The notes beneath the pieces are model-generated. The model saw nothing but the letters and a program-made list of their open reading frames with translations, made no database searches and was not told the origin of the DNA. From the NCBI GenBank assembly GCA_012797815.1, contig JAAZOK010000014.1, positions 1 to 40,110 of the forward strand: 40,110 nt of DNA, given 5' to 3'. The DNA is from Chloroflexota bacterium (GTDB taxonomy: Bacteria > Chloroflexota > Anaerolineae > Anaerolineales > Anaerolineaceae). This document shows positions 6,917-15,200 of this stretch, piece by piece. How positions within the stretch are numbered: the first letter of the stretch is position 1; each line of letters opens with the position of its first letter. Position numbers and translations under genes: made by a program.

Positions 6917-7633
6917 ATGAAAAAATTCTTTTGGTTGTGTGGTGGTTATCCTTCACTTGAAGCAAGCGATGAAATCATTGATGCTTACATGGATGGGGGG
7001 TGTGATGGAATAGAGTGGACTATTCCACCTCAAGATCCCTATAAAGATCAGAGCCACTTGAAAGAACGCATTTTAAAGGCCAGAGAAAACTGTCCGGATT
7101 GTAAAAAACATCTGGAGCGGATGGCAAATTTTAAGAGGAAATATTCAGAGGCTGAAGTCTTTCCGGCTATTTATGAAGAATCCGTAAATGAGATTGGAAT
7201 TGAATACCTGAAGCATTTTTGTAAAGAGAACAAGATTGATACTCTGTTTCTCATTGGGGATTTTGAAGATGAGAAATTGCGTGAAATAAAAAATTCTGGC
7301 TTGAAAGTGGCTACCTCTGTAACTTATTATTTCACAGGAGAGGAAATTAAACGAGTATTACAGAATAATGGTTTCATTTATATGCAAGCGTTTCCCTATG
7401 AAGCGGAAATCAAAGCAGGTTTTACAACGGATCGTTTGCAAGAGTGTATTAATTCCCTCCATACTATGGGCATTCAGCGACCGATCTATTGCGCGAAGGG
7501 AATAAAAAAGCCTGCGGATATAGCCCTCATATCCCAATCGAAGGCAGACGGATACATTCTAGGCAGTAGCTTAATGGATTATTACGGTAATCTAAAAGAA
7601 CTGACGAACATTGTAAGTAGATTTCAAAAATAA
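6917..7633 (+). CDS. TrpA-like TIM-barrel protein (tryptophan synthase alpha homologue)
   Basis: A 238-residue TIM barrel resembling the tryptophan synthase alpha chain. The segment GIEWTIPPQDPYKDQ aligns with the TrpA active-site loop (ELGxPFSDPxADG), keeping the equivalents of both catalytic residues: Glu33 for Glu49 and Asp44 for Asp60. The C-terminal GYILGSSLMDYYG matches the phosphate-gripping G-S-A loop. There is no trpB or other trp gene nearby and the loop is otherwise diverged, so this is probably a lyase or aldolase-type enzyme for a phosphorylated product of the PTS, not a tryptophan enzyme. Start is the ATG at 6917 after AAAGGTG; a GTG at 6905 is in frame. Ten cysteines is high for this fold. 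Confidence 0.75.
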   Translation: MKKFFWLCGGYPSLEASDEIIDAYMDGGCDGIEWTIPPQDPYKDQSHLKERILKARENCPDCKKHLERMANFKRKYSEAEVFPAIYEESVNEIGIEYLKHFCKENKIDTLFLIGDFEDEKLREIKNSGLKVATSVTYYFTGEEIKRVLQNNGFIYMQAFPYEAEIKAGFTTDRLQECINSLHTMGIQRPIYCAKGIKKPADIALISQSKADGYILGSSLMDYYGNLKELTNIVSRFQK

Positions 7634-7656
7634 AATATATTTTTTAGAGTGTACAA

Positions 7657-8625
7657 ATGAAAGTTAATAGTGTAAATGGTCCTATTGATACAAAAGATAT
7701 TGGAAGAACCTTAATTCACGAACATCTCGCTTCTGTGGATCTGTCAATGATAAATGCATTTTCTGATTGGTTCAGTGAAGAAGAAATGTATTCGAAATTT
7801 TGTGAAAGGGTTGAGCGCATAAAAAAATACGGCGTTAAAACAATTGTCGATCAGACTCCGATCAACCTTGGAAGAAATATTTATTGGCTTCACAAGGCAT
7901 CAGAAAGAGCCGATATACAGATACTTTGTGCAACAGGTCTATATCATATGGAAGATCCCTTTATAACGCGAGAGGTCGATGCGGAGTATATGGCAGAATT
8001 CTTTATCCGGGATATCACCGAGGGAATTCAGGGAACATCTTTCAAAGCCGCTTTGATCAAGTGTGCGACAGATAAACAACGTGGTGAAAGCGAAGTGAAT
8101 AAGATCATGATACGTGCAGCAGCGATTGCTTCAGCGGAAACCGGCGCTCCGATTGCGACCCATACCAACAGTAAATTACACCAGGGTCTTTATCAACAGA
8201 AGATATTCTTTGAAAACGGTGTTCAACCCCACCAGATACTGATCGGTCACAGCTTTGATTGCCTTGAAAGAGACTACCTCACTGCTTTGCTTGATAACGG
8301 TACATATGTAGGATGTGATCAGATTGGAATAATACATCGAGCAAAGACTGAAGATCTGGCTGAGTGTGTTGCAGATCTTATCAATATGGGAAAAGGATAT
8401 GAAAGACAGATTGTTCTATCCCACGATGGAGTTGTGGTCAATGATTATGCTTATTCTTTCACAAGATGGAGAAGAGACGAAACGAAAAACACTTCCATTG
8501 GGAGTTATGATGAGGTGTTTGATGTCATGATTCCTGAGCTAAAGAAACGTGGGATCACTCAAGAGTTGATCGACGTGATGATGGTGGATAATCCAAGGCG
8601 CTATTTTGAAGGCAAGGAAATATGA
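7657..8625 (+). CDS. Phosphotriesterase-family metal-dependent hydrolase
   Basis: A 322-residue amidohydrolase-superfamily TIM barrel of the phosphotriesterase (Php/PLL) type. The binuclear metal site is complete: His21 and His23 in LIHEHL, the lysine expected to be carboxylated (Lys135 in AALIKCATD), His169 in IATHTNS, His198 in LIGHSFD, and Asp257 in LSHDGVV. Family members are mostly lactonases, esterases or phosphodiesterases, so the name does not fix the substrate. In E. coli the homologue php lies with yhfZ, which parallels this cluster. The gene lies 23 bp after the TrpA-like gene with a weak ribosome site, and the BtpA-family gene starts 10 bp after its stop. Confidence 0.9.
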   Translation: MKVNSVNGPIDTKDIGRTLIHEHLASVDLSMINAFSDWFSEEEMYSKFCERVERIKKYGVKTIVDQTPINLGRNIYWLHKASERADIQILCATGLYHMEDPFITREVDAEYMAEFFIRDITEGIQGTSFKAALIKCATDKQRGESEVNKIMIRAAAIASAETGAPIATHTNSKLHQGLYQQKIFFENGVQPHQILIGHSFDCLERDYLTALLDNGTYVGCDQIGIIHRAKTEDLAECVADLINMGKGYERQIVLSHDGVVVNDYAYSFTRWRRDETKNTSIGSYDEVFDVMIPELKKRGITQELIDVMMVDNPRRYFEGKEI

Positions 8626-8635
8626 GGTTTTTTCA

Positions 8636-9439
8636 ATGAGCAATAGATTTAGAAATGTGTTTGCGAACGATCCGCTAATCGGAATGGTACATCTATTACC
8701 TCTACCGGGATCACCAGGTTATGGCGGGAGCATCAAGGAGATCCTACATGCTGCTTTTGACGATATGCAAGCCCTTGTTGAGGGTGGCGTGGACGCGTTT
8801 ATTGTGGAAAACTTCGGAGATGTTCCGTACAGTGGTAGCATCAGTCGAGAAACTTTTGCTGCAATGACCTCGGTGTGTGCGTTGCTTAAAAAAGAATGTC
8901 ATATACCGCTTGGTGTAAATGTGCAGTTCAGTGATGTGGATTGTGAATGGGCTCTTGCGCTGGCAACGGATGCTGATTTTATCCGTGTTGAGACATTGGT
9001 TGAGAATCGCATCGGGATACATGGAATCTCTTATGCTTGCGCTCCACATCTAATGAGGCTAAAAGCAAATTATCCTGCTAAAGCCATGATCTTTGCTGAT
9101 ATAAATGTGAAACATACTTTTCCTCTTGTCGCTCAGCCTATTGATTTTTCTGTCCATGAGGCAATTGAAACAGGTGCCGATGCTCTTATAGTGACCGGTT
9201 TGTTGACGGGTCAAAACCCGACCATGGATGACGTAAAAAATATTAAAAAACTGGCGCGGAATACTCCCGTGATTATTGGAAGTGGAATTACTTCCGACAA
9301 TGCTGTTGACTATCTGGATGTGTCTGACGGAGTTATTGTAGGTAGCTCGTTAAAATTTAATGGAAATGTGAATAACCGTGTCGATCGCAAGCGAGTGCGC
9401 GCTTTAGTTGATAGGATTCGGGGAAAGGACCTTGAATGA
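8636..9439 (+). CDS. BtpA/SgcQ-family TIM-barrel protein
   Basis: A 267-residue protein of the BtpA family, which includes E. coli SgcQ. Recognisable segments are GMVHLLPLPGSPGYGG at the N terminus, DAFIVENFGDVPYSG, the strand IMIFADINVKHT-like (here AMIFADINVKHTFP), DALIVTGLLTGQNP, and DGVIVGSSLKFNG at the C terminus, which looks like a phosphate-binding loop. SgcQ lies in the PTS-containing sgc operon, so a link between this family and PTS import has a precedent. The biochemical role is not established. I use the ATG at 8636 (GAGG eight bases upstream); an upstream in-frame TTG at 8606 would overlap the phosphotriesterase gene. It shares ATGA with the next gene. Confidence 0.85.
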   Translation: MSNRFRNVFANDPLIGMVHLLPLPGSPGYGGSIKEILHAAFDDMQALVEGGVDAFIVENFGDVPYSGSISRETFAAMTSVCALLKKECHIPLGVNVQFSDVDCEWALALATDADFIRVETLVENRIGIHGISYACAPHLMRLKANYPAKAMIFADINVKHTFPLVAQPIDFSVHEAIETGADALIVTGLLTGQNPTMDDVKNIKKLARNTPVIIGSGITSDNAVDYLDVSDGVIVGSSLKFNGNVNNRVDRKRVRALVDRIRGKDLE

Positions 9440-9804
9440 GTAATGGGAAATTGACGGTCATCAATATTGCCGCCCTTGTGCTTGCGATCTTTACATTTAG
9501 AAAAGGAAACAATCTGTTATTTGTAATCAGTATGGTAGTGGCGAGCCTTACTTTTTTGTTCATAATTGCATCCAAAGTGGGATTTATCCTTTTTCAGAGC
9601 GAGGAGGGAGTTATCTTTGTGTGCAGGAAAACCAAGAACTATCATATTCATGAGAACTGTGATGCAATCGGAAAAGAGAAAGTGATGCGCTTACCAGCTT
9701 CTTATGCTGCTCGGAACCACCTTGTCTTGTGCGAACAGTGCAAAAACTCAATGAAAGTGGAGGAAGTGGAACATGGAAGGCATTATTCTGATCAGCCACG
9801 GTAA
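9436..9804 (+). CDS. Small membrane protein with C-terminal Cys/His metal-binding motif
   Basis: A 122-residue protein I cannot assign to a named family. Two hydrophobic segments (about 6-20 and 27-53) are followed by a cytosolic or external tail containing C-R-K-T-K-N-Y-H-I-H-E-N-C, then about 25 residues later C-E-Q-C. The YHxxxxC...CxxC arrangement resembles the small Ada-like zinc motif found at the ends of some secreted nucleases and membrane proteins. It overlaps the BtpA-family gene by 4 nt (ATGA) and the IIA gene by 32 nt, so it is embedded in the operon and likely made with the permease. Its presence between PTS genes is unexpected. Confidence 0.7.
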   Translation: MSNGKLTVINIAALVLAIFTFRKGNNLLFVISMVVASLTFLFIIASKVGFILFQSEEGVIFVCRKTKNYHIHENCDAIGKEKVMRLPASYAARNHLVLCEQCKNSMKVEEVEHGRHYSDQPR

Positions 9805-10180
9805 ATTGGCTGAAGGGATGTATGATACCATCGGACAGTTTTTCAGTGCAGCAGAACAGATTACCTGCTTGACGTTGGGTATGGAAGAGAATTCCGATGA
9901 TTTTGAACGAAAGCTTAAAAATGCAATAACAAAAGTAGATACAGGTGATGGTGTTATTCTTGCCGCGGATATTTTGGGCGGCACCCCGTGCAATAAAGCT
10001 ATAGCTGTTGCCGGTGAAAAAGTAAGAGTTTTGGCTGGGATCAACCTTGGATGTATCCTGGAGATTCTTTCTGTTCGAAACGAAGGTCGTGTGGATTTGA
10101 ATAAAATTGCAGAACTTGGACGAGCAGCCATGCTGGTAATCGACGGTATGCCTTTTGAGCAGGAAGATGAAGATTTTTAG
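9773..10180 (+). CDS. PTS system mannose-family IIA component
   Basis: A 135-residue protein of the mannose-family IIA type. The N terminus MEGIILISHGKLAEGM contains the phosphorylated histidine (His9) in its usual I-x-S-H-G context, and the segment ILAADILGGTPCNKA matches the D-L-x-G-G-T-P-x-N block. It accepts phosphate from HPr and gives it to IIB. The ATG lies after GGAGG in the end of the preceding gene. The IIA gene is placed far from IIB-IIC-IID in the operon, with four other genes between, but completes the permease. The acidic tail (EQEDEDF) is of unknown use. Confidence 0.9.
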   Translation: MEGIILISHGKLAEGMYDTIGQFFSAAEQITCLTLGMEENSDDFERKLKNAITKVDTGDGVILAADILGGTPCNKAIAVAGEKVRVLAGINLGCILEILSVRNEGRVDLNKIAELGRAAMLVIDGMPFEQEDEDF

Positions 10181-10243
10181 ATCGCATAAAAGCGGTTATA
10201 TTGCAATGAATTTTCTTTATTCCAAGCATAAGGAGAAAATAAT

Positions 10244-11002
10244 ATGACGAATATTGTCGAATGGGGAAAATTGACTTGGCTGGAAGCAGAGCAGGCGGTG
10301 AAAATGATGCCGGCTTGTATTCTTCCATTTGGAGCGATTGAAGCACACGGACCGCATCTTACACTGGATACGGATAATGGTATTGTTGAAGAAAAGTGCC
10401 GGCGTATCTGTGAGGCTACGGGAATTATTAAAATGCCATTGATGCCCTTCGGGGTTGTCTTTTCGCTGTATGGATATCCAGGTTCATTGACCATTTCGCA
10501 CGATACCATGTGTATTCTTATCAAAGAACTCATCAGTAGCCTTCGTGAAAAAGGGTTCAAAATTATTTTTGTGCATAGCCACCATGGAGGAAATTCAGGA
10601 ATGGTAAAACAGGCAGTACGCGAAAGTAGTGTGGAATACCCTGATATGAAACTGGTGATTTTAAGCGAGCTTTCTGCCCTCCGTAAAGCACAGGATGAGT
10701 ATTGCACCTCGCCTCATGAAGATCCTACACGTGCTCATGCCGATGAGCTTGAAACAAGCCAGGCGCTCGAATGCTGCCCGGAGAGAGTATTCATGGATCG
10801 TGCGGTCACGGATTATCCTGAATTCCCACTTGATTTCAGCTGCTCACCCTACCGTTGGATTGAATTTTCAAAATATGGCGTGATGGGTGATGCGTGTGCC
10901 GGAACGAAAGAAAAGGGAGAAGCCTTCCTAAAGGCTGAATTAACGCCGATGATTGAAAAAGTGAAATATGTTTTGGCGAATAATTTAAATGGTTATAAAT
11001 AA
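10244..11002 (+). CDS. Creatininase-family amidohydrolase
   Basis: A 252-residue protein of the creatininase family, zinc- or manganese-dependent enzymes that open cyclic amides or hydrolyse formamides. Metal ligands in family positions are Glu33 and His35 in GAIEAHGPHL, Asp44 in LDTDNG, His113/His114 in VHSHHGGN, and Glu168/Glu170 in HADELETS. Known members act on creatinine, FAPy intermediates or mycofactocin precursors; none of the partner genes for those pathways is here. The ATG follows AAGGAG. It is the last gene of the island operon and is followed by a strong terminator at 11092. Confidence 0.88.
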   Translation: MTNIVEWGKLTWLEAEQAVKMMPACILPFGAIEAHGPHLTLDTDNGIVEEKCRRICEATGIIKMPLMPFGVVFSLYGYPGSLTISHDTMCILIKELISSLREKGFKIIFVHSHHGGNSGMVKQAVRESSVEYPDMKLVILSELSALRKAQDEYCTSPHEDPTRAHADELETSQALECCPERVFMDRAVTDYPEFPLDFSCSPYRWIEFSKYGVMGDACAGTKEKGEAFLKAELTPMIEKVKYVLANNLNGYK

Positions 11003-11091
11003 CTTATGTTCCGAGAAGGATTTTCAGGTGTTTGGAAGAGAATTCGTAGCTAATGAATGCCCATTTTCACTTGAAACAACTTATAACATGA

Positions 11092-11132
11092 CGATAGAAG
11101 GAGCTGTCGAAGACAGCTCCTTCTATCGTTTT
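11092..11132 (+). terminator. Intrinsic terminator of the island operon
   Basis: A perfect 17-bp stem (11092-11108 with 11112-11128) closes on a 3-nt GAA loop and is followed by TTTTCGTTGTTT. It ends the catabolic operon and faces the convergent DHOD-like gene. The interval 11003-11091 holds no convincing gene, only a 15-codon ORF at 11006. Confidence 0.9.
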
Positions 11133-11178
11133 CGTTGTTTATCTATGTGAACTGAGAGTAGCGGATAAACCTGCATTA

Positions 11179-12186
11179 TTAGTATCGGAAATCGTTGTCA
11201 AACAAACTCAACGCTTTCATATAGTTAGCGCGCTCAAAAGCAGCAGGCTCAACTACATTTCTTTGACTCATACTGCCTTGCATTTGCGTAATAGCCTCGT
11301 ATTCGTGGATCTGCATCCAGGTGGTTAGTTCTTCCAGCATGCTACTGGCGCGCTGGATACCGCTTCCCACCAGTTCTGAAGCAGTCATGGCAACATTTGC
11401 GCCAGCCATGATGGATTTAACGATGTCTATCCCGTTATGAACTCCACCGCTGATGGCAATATCGGCATTCAGCAGACCGTATAGAATGGCTGTCCATCGC
11501 AGCGGCAGGCGTAGATCTTTGGAAGTGCTTAGATCGAGGGTGGGTACTACCTCCATGTTCTCAACATCCAGATCTGGTTGGTAAAAGCGATTGAAAAGGA
11601 CCAATCCCTTTGCCCCATTTTCTGCCAGGGTCTTTCCCAGGTTGGGTAAACTGGTAATAAAAGGATTCATTTTCACTGCCATGGGAATATCAATGGAGTC
11701 GGCGATCATCTTCACCAGATCGATATACATATCTTCCAAAACAGTGCTGTCAACATGTGAGCTTGTTGACAGGTAATAGATGTTCAACTCCAATGCGTCG
11801 GCGCCCGCCTCCTCGATCAATTTAGCATACTTGGTCCATCCGGTGGGCGAGATGCCGTTCAAACTTCCAATGACTGGTATCTCAACCGACTGTTTTGCCT
11901 TTTGAATGTGCTCGAGATATTTATCGGGTTCAAGGTTGAATGATTGCATTTCGGGAAAATAGGTCAGTGCTTCAGCATGTGCCTCGGTCCCACGTTCGAG
12001 ATAGTAGTTTAACGAAAGACTCTCCTGATTGATTTGTTCCTCGAATAGAGAATACATGACTACTGCGCTTACGCCGGCGTCTTCAAGCTTCTTTATATTG
12101 CTGACCTTTTTCGAGATAACCGACGCGGAAGCGACTAATGGGTTTTTCAACTTCAAACCAAGATAGGTGGTGTTTAAATCGATCAT
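11179..12186 (-). CDS. Dihydroorotate dehydrogenase-like flavoprotein
   Basis: A 335-residue TIM barrel resembling class 1 dihydroorotate dehydrogenase. Features are the N-terminal T-Y-L-G-L-K-L-K-N-P-L-V-A-S-A-S-V, the PMAVKMNPFI strand, and the FMN-phosphate loop SGGVHNGIDIVKSIMAGAN. No other pyrimidine gene is near. Genes of this subtype are often found beside pyruvate:ferredoxin oxidoreductase, as here, so an electron-transfer role linked to pyruvate oxidation is as likely as pyrimidine synthesis. The ribosome site GGAGG lies eight bases before the ATG. Its 3' end is the putative island attachment site, and its expression may depend on readthrough of, or a start after, the terminator at 12207. 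Confidence 0.85.
   Translation of the reverse strand: MIDLNTTYLGLKLKNPLVASASVISKKVSNIKKLEDAGVSAVVMYSLFEEQINQESLSLNYYLERGTEAHAEALTYFPEMQSFNLEPDKYLEHIQKAKQSVEIPVIGSLNGISPTGWTKYAKLIEEAGADALELNIYYLSTSSHVDSTVLEDMYIDLVKMIADSIDIPMAVKMNPFITSLPNLGKTLAENGAKGLVLFNRFYQPDLDVENMEVVPTLDLSTSKDLRLPLRWTAILYGLLNADIAISGGVHNGIDIVKSIMAGANVAMTASELVGSGIQRASSMLEELTTWMQIHEYEAITQMQGSMSQRNVVEPAAFERANYMKALSLFDNDFRY
11182..11240. repeat. Right copy of 59-bp direct repeat (inside the DHOD-like gene)
   Basis: The right copy lies within the intact DHOD-like gene, beginning at its last sense codon (Tyr) and running 59 bp into it. The stop codon TAA (11179-11181) lies just outside the repeat on the island side, so the island side supplies the stop. 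It differs from the left copy only by a synonymous G/A at 11194/3213. Confidence 0.92.
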
Positions 12187-12204
12187 AGTAAAACCTCCAT
12201 AATG

Positions 12205-12236
12205 AAAAAGAGCGTATGCATGCGCATACGCTCTTT
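12205..12236 (-). terminator. Terminator between nifJ and the DHOD-like gene
   Basis: On the minus strand AAAGAGCGTATGC (12224-12236) and GCATACGCTCTTT (12207-12219) form a perfect 13-bp stem with a 4-nt loop, followed by CTTTTTCATT. It begins five bases after the nifJ stop codon and lies just upstream of the DHOD-like ribosome site, so it ends the nifJ message or leaves only partial readthrough. Confidence 0.85.
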
Positions 12237-12240
12237 ATTT

Positions 12241-15200
12241 TTACTCAGCGGTTGGCTGACTGTAATCCATGGCTGCCATCTGGCTGTAGAATTGCCATCT
12301 TGACAGCGCGTCTTTTTCAGCGTGCTTCATCAACTCTTCTGCACGTTCTTCATTGCTTTGAACCAGCATCTTATAGCGAGTTTCATTATAAGCAAATTCT
12401 TTAACCGGAATGGAAGGCTCTTTGTAATCCAGTTTGAGAGGATTCTTCCCTTCGTCTTTCAGTGTTGGGTTATAACGGTAAATTGGCCAAACACCGGCAT
12501 TGACGGCTAATTTCTGCTGATTCATACCATAGCGCATGTTATACCCGTGGTTGATGCAGTGCGAATATGCAATGATCAATGAAGGACCGTTATAGGCATC
12601 AGCTTCGCGGAACGCGCGCAGGGTTTGCAGATCGCTGTATCCCATGGCTACTTGAGCCACATAGATATACCCGTAGGTCATGGCGATCATCCCCAGGTCT
12701 TTGCGCGGCAGGTCTTTTCCATTGGCGGCAAATTTGGCTACGGCTGCTCTGGGAGTGGCTTTTGATGATTGTCCACCGGTATTGGAATACACGCCGGTGT
12801 CCAGCACCAGCACATTGACGTTGCGTCCTGAAGCCAAAACGTGATCCAACCCACCGTAACCGATGTCGTAAGCCCAGCCATCGCCACCGACGATCCAGAC
12901 GCTCTTTTTCACCAGCACATCTGCCAGGCTTAAGAGTTGCCGGGCATCTTGAGATTTATCATTCGCCAATTTTGTTTTGAGCGTTTCTATGCGAGCGCGC
13001 TGATCTTCGATACCTTTTTCGCTACTTTGGTCGGCTGTGAGTATCTCATCTACCAGAGTTCCACCGATCTTGTCGGATAATTTCTTGACCAATTCTTTGG
13101 CGAATTCATGCTGTTTATCTACGGTCAGGCGCATGCCTAAACCAAATTCGGCATTGTCTTCAAATAGCGAGTTTGACCAGGCGGGACCGCGTCCTTCTTT
13201 GTTGAATGTCCACGGTGTGGTGGGTAAGTTCCCACCGTAAATGGAAGAACAACCGGTTGCATTGGCGATAATGGCGCGGTCACCGAATAACTGGGACATC
13301 AATTTCAAATAGGGGGTTTCGCCACAACCAGCGCAGGCACCGGAGAACTCGAACAGGGGGTGTAATAATTGTGAATTCTTCACCGAATCGGGTTCGAAGG
13401 TGGTTCGATCGGGATCGGGTAAATCAAGGAAGAATTCGAAGTTCTCACTTTCCTGTTCTCGTAGTGGCGGTTGAGGAGCCAGATTAATTGCCTTACGGCT
13501 GGCATCGGTTTTATCCTTTGCCGGGCAGTATTCCACGCATACACCACAGCCGGTGCAGTCTTCTGGAGCAACCTGAACCGTATATTTGGCGCCGGGAAAT
13601 TCTTTAAACTTCGCATCCAATGATTTGAAGGTTGCAGGTGCGTTTTTGAGCAAATCGCCATCATAGACTTTGACGCGGATGGCGGCGTGCGGGCAATTGA
13701 AGGCACACTTACCACACTGGATACATAGGTCTGGTTCCCAAACCGGAATCTCGAGAGCAATATTGCGTTTTTCCCATTGGGTGGTACCGCTGGGATAGGT
13801 GCCGTCATTTGGTAATTGGCTAACAGGAATGGAGTCGCCATCCTTTGAAATCATCTTGCCCAGGACGTTCTTTACAAAGTCGGGAGCGGCAGCGGGAACC
13901 GGTTTAGCCATTTTGATTTTTCCGTCTGCCTGTGCCGGAACCTTGATCTCGAACAGATTCTCAAGGCTGGAATCGACGGCAGCAAAGTTCTGGTTGATAA
14001 CTGCTTCACCGCGTTTCCCATAGGTTTTCTTGATATATTTTTTGATCTCAGCAATGGCTTCGTCTTTCGGCAAAATACCGCTGATCGCGAAGAAACAGGT
14101 TTGCATGATGGTATTGATACGAACGCCCATGCCGGTTGCTCGGGCAACTTCATAGGCATCAATTCCATAGAATCTGAGTTTCTTGTCGATGATAACCTTC
14201 TGTACTTCGTTGGGGATATGCTCCCAGGTTTCATCCTTGCTAAAAATGGAATTCAATAAGAAAACACCGCCTGGTTTGGCATATTTTAGCATGTCATATT
14301 TTTCCAGGAAGCTGAATTGATGGCAGGCGACGAAATTAGCATCTCCTTTACCAATCAAGTAGGGAGCTTTGATCGGATTAGGACCAAAACGCAGGTGGGA
14401 TTCGGTCATTTGACCGGATTTTTTCGAGTCATAGACAAAATAACCCTGTGCAAAGTTGCCAGTTTCTTCACCGATGATCTTGGTGGAGTTCTTGTTTGCC
14501 CCCACGGTACCATCAGAACCTAGTCCGAAGAAGACACAGCGAACAGTGTCATCCGATTCGATAGAGAAATGCTCTTCATATGCAAGCGACGAATGGCTGA
14601 CATCATCATTGATACCAACGGTAAATTGATTCTTGGGGGCTGATTTCTTCAGTTCATCGAATACACCCTTGACCATACCGGGAGTGAATTCTTTGGAAGA
14701 AAGTCCAAAGCGCCCACCAACTACTACGGGGGCTTTCTTGAAAGGTGCAATACCCATTGCCAGCCCTTCCTGAATGGCGGATACAACATCTTTGTAGAGA
14801 GGTTCACCTTCAGAACCCGGCTCTTTGGTCCTATCTAGTACGGCGATCGATTCTACACTGGCGGGCAGAGTTGCCATCAAATGTTTGGTCGAGAATGGAC
14901 GGTATAAACGTACGGTAAGTACACCAACTTTTTCGTTTTGTTTAGTCAGGTATTTTACGGTTTCTTCGGTGGTTTCGGCACCTGATGCCATTAAAATGAT
15001 GACGTGGCTGGCATCTGCTGCACCAGCATAGTCGAATAAGTGGTAGCTGCGACCAGTCAGGGTTGCGAATTTATCCATGGCTGCCTGAGTGATTTCAGGA
15101 CATTTGGTATAGAAAGGATTGACCGATTCGCGTCCCTGGAAATAAACATCCGGATTCTGCGAAGTTCCACGAATGGAAGGACGGTCGGGGGATAAGCCGC

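Larger units (their letters stand above)
3201..11240 (+). other. Putative genomic island: PTS and amidohydrolase/phosphotriesterase catabolic cluster
   Basis: The segment between the two repeat copies contains only plus-strand genes, from the YhfZ-like regulator to the creatininase-family gene. It is visibly AT-richer than the flanks and uses strong Firmicutes-style ribosome sites such as AAAGGAGGTG. The repeat copies lie 7981 bp apart. The right junction falls exactly at the last sense codon of the DHOD-like gene, so the gene stays intact, as is usual for islands that integrate at gene 3' ends. No integrase, transposase or recombinase is seen inside, so how it moved is unknown. A simpler origin by gene loss between two DHOD-like copies cannot be excluded. 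Confidence 0.65.

Noticed and set aside
11006-11053. Fifteen-codon ORF after the creatininase-family gene
   Set aside because: No good ribosome site and no similarity to anything I recognise; more likely untranslated tail before the terminator.
3260-11181. Integrase, transposase, toxin-antitoxin or tRNA inside the island
   Set aside because: All plus- and minus-strand frames here were read; none shows recombinase motifs, and no tRNA cloverleaf is visible, so mobility rests only on the flanking repeat.
13380-13841. Frame of 153 codons on the same strand inside nifJ
   Set aside because: Out-of-frame shadow of the ferredoxin domain region of a clearly intact nifJ; no ribosome site or recognisable fold.
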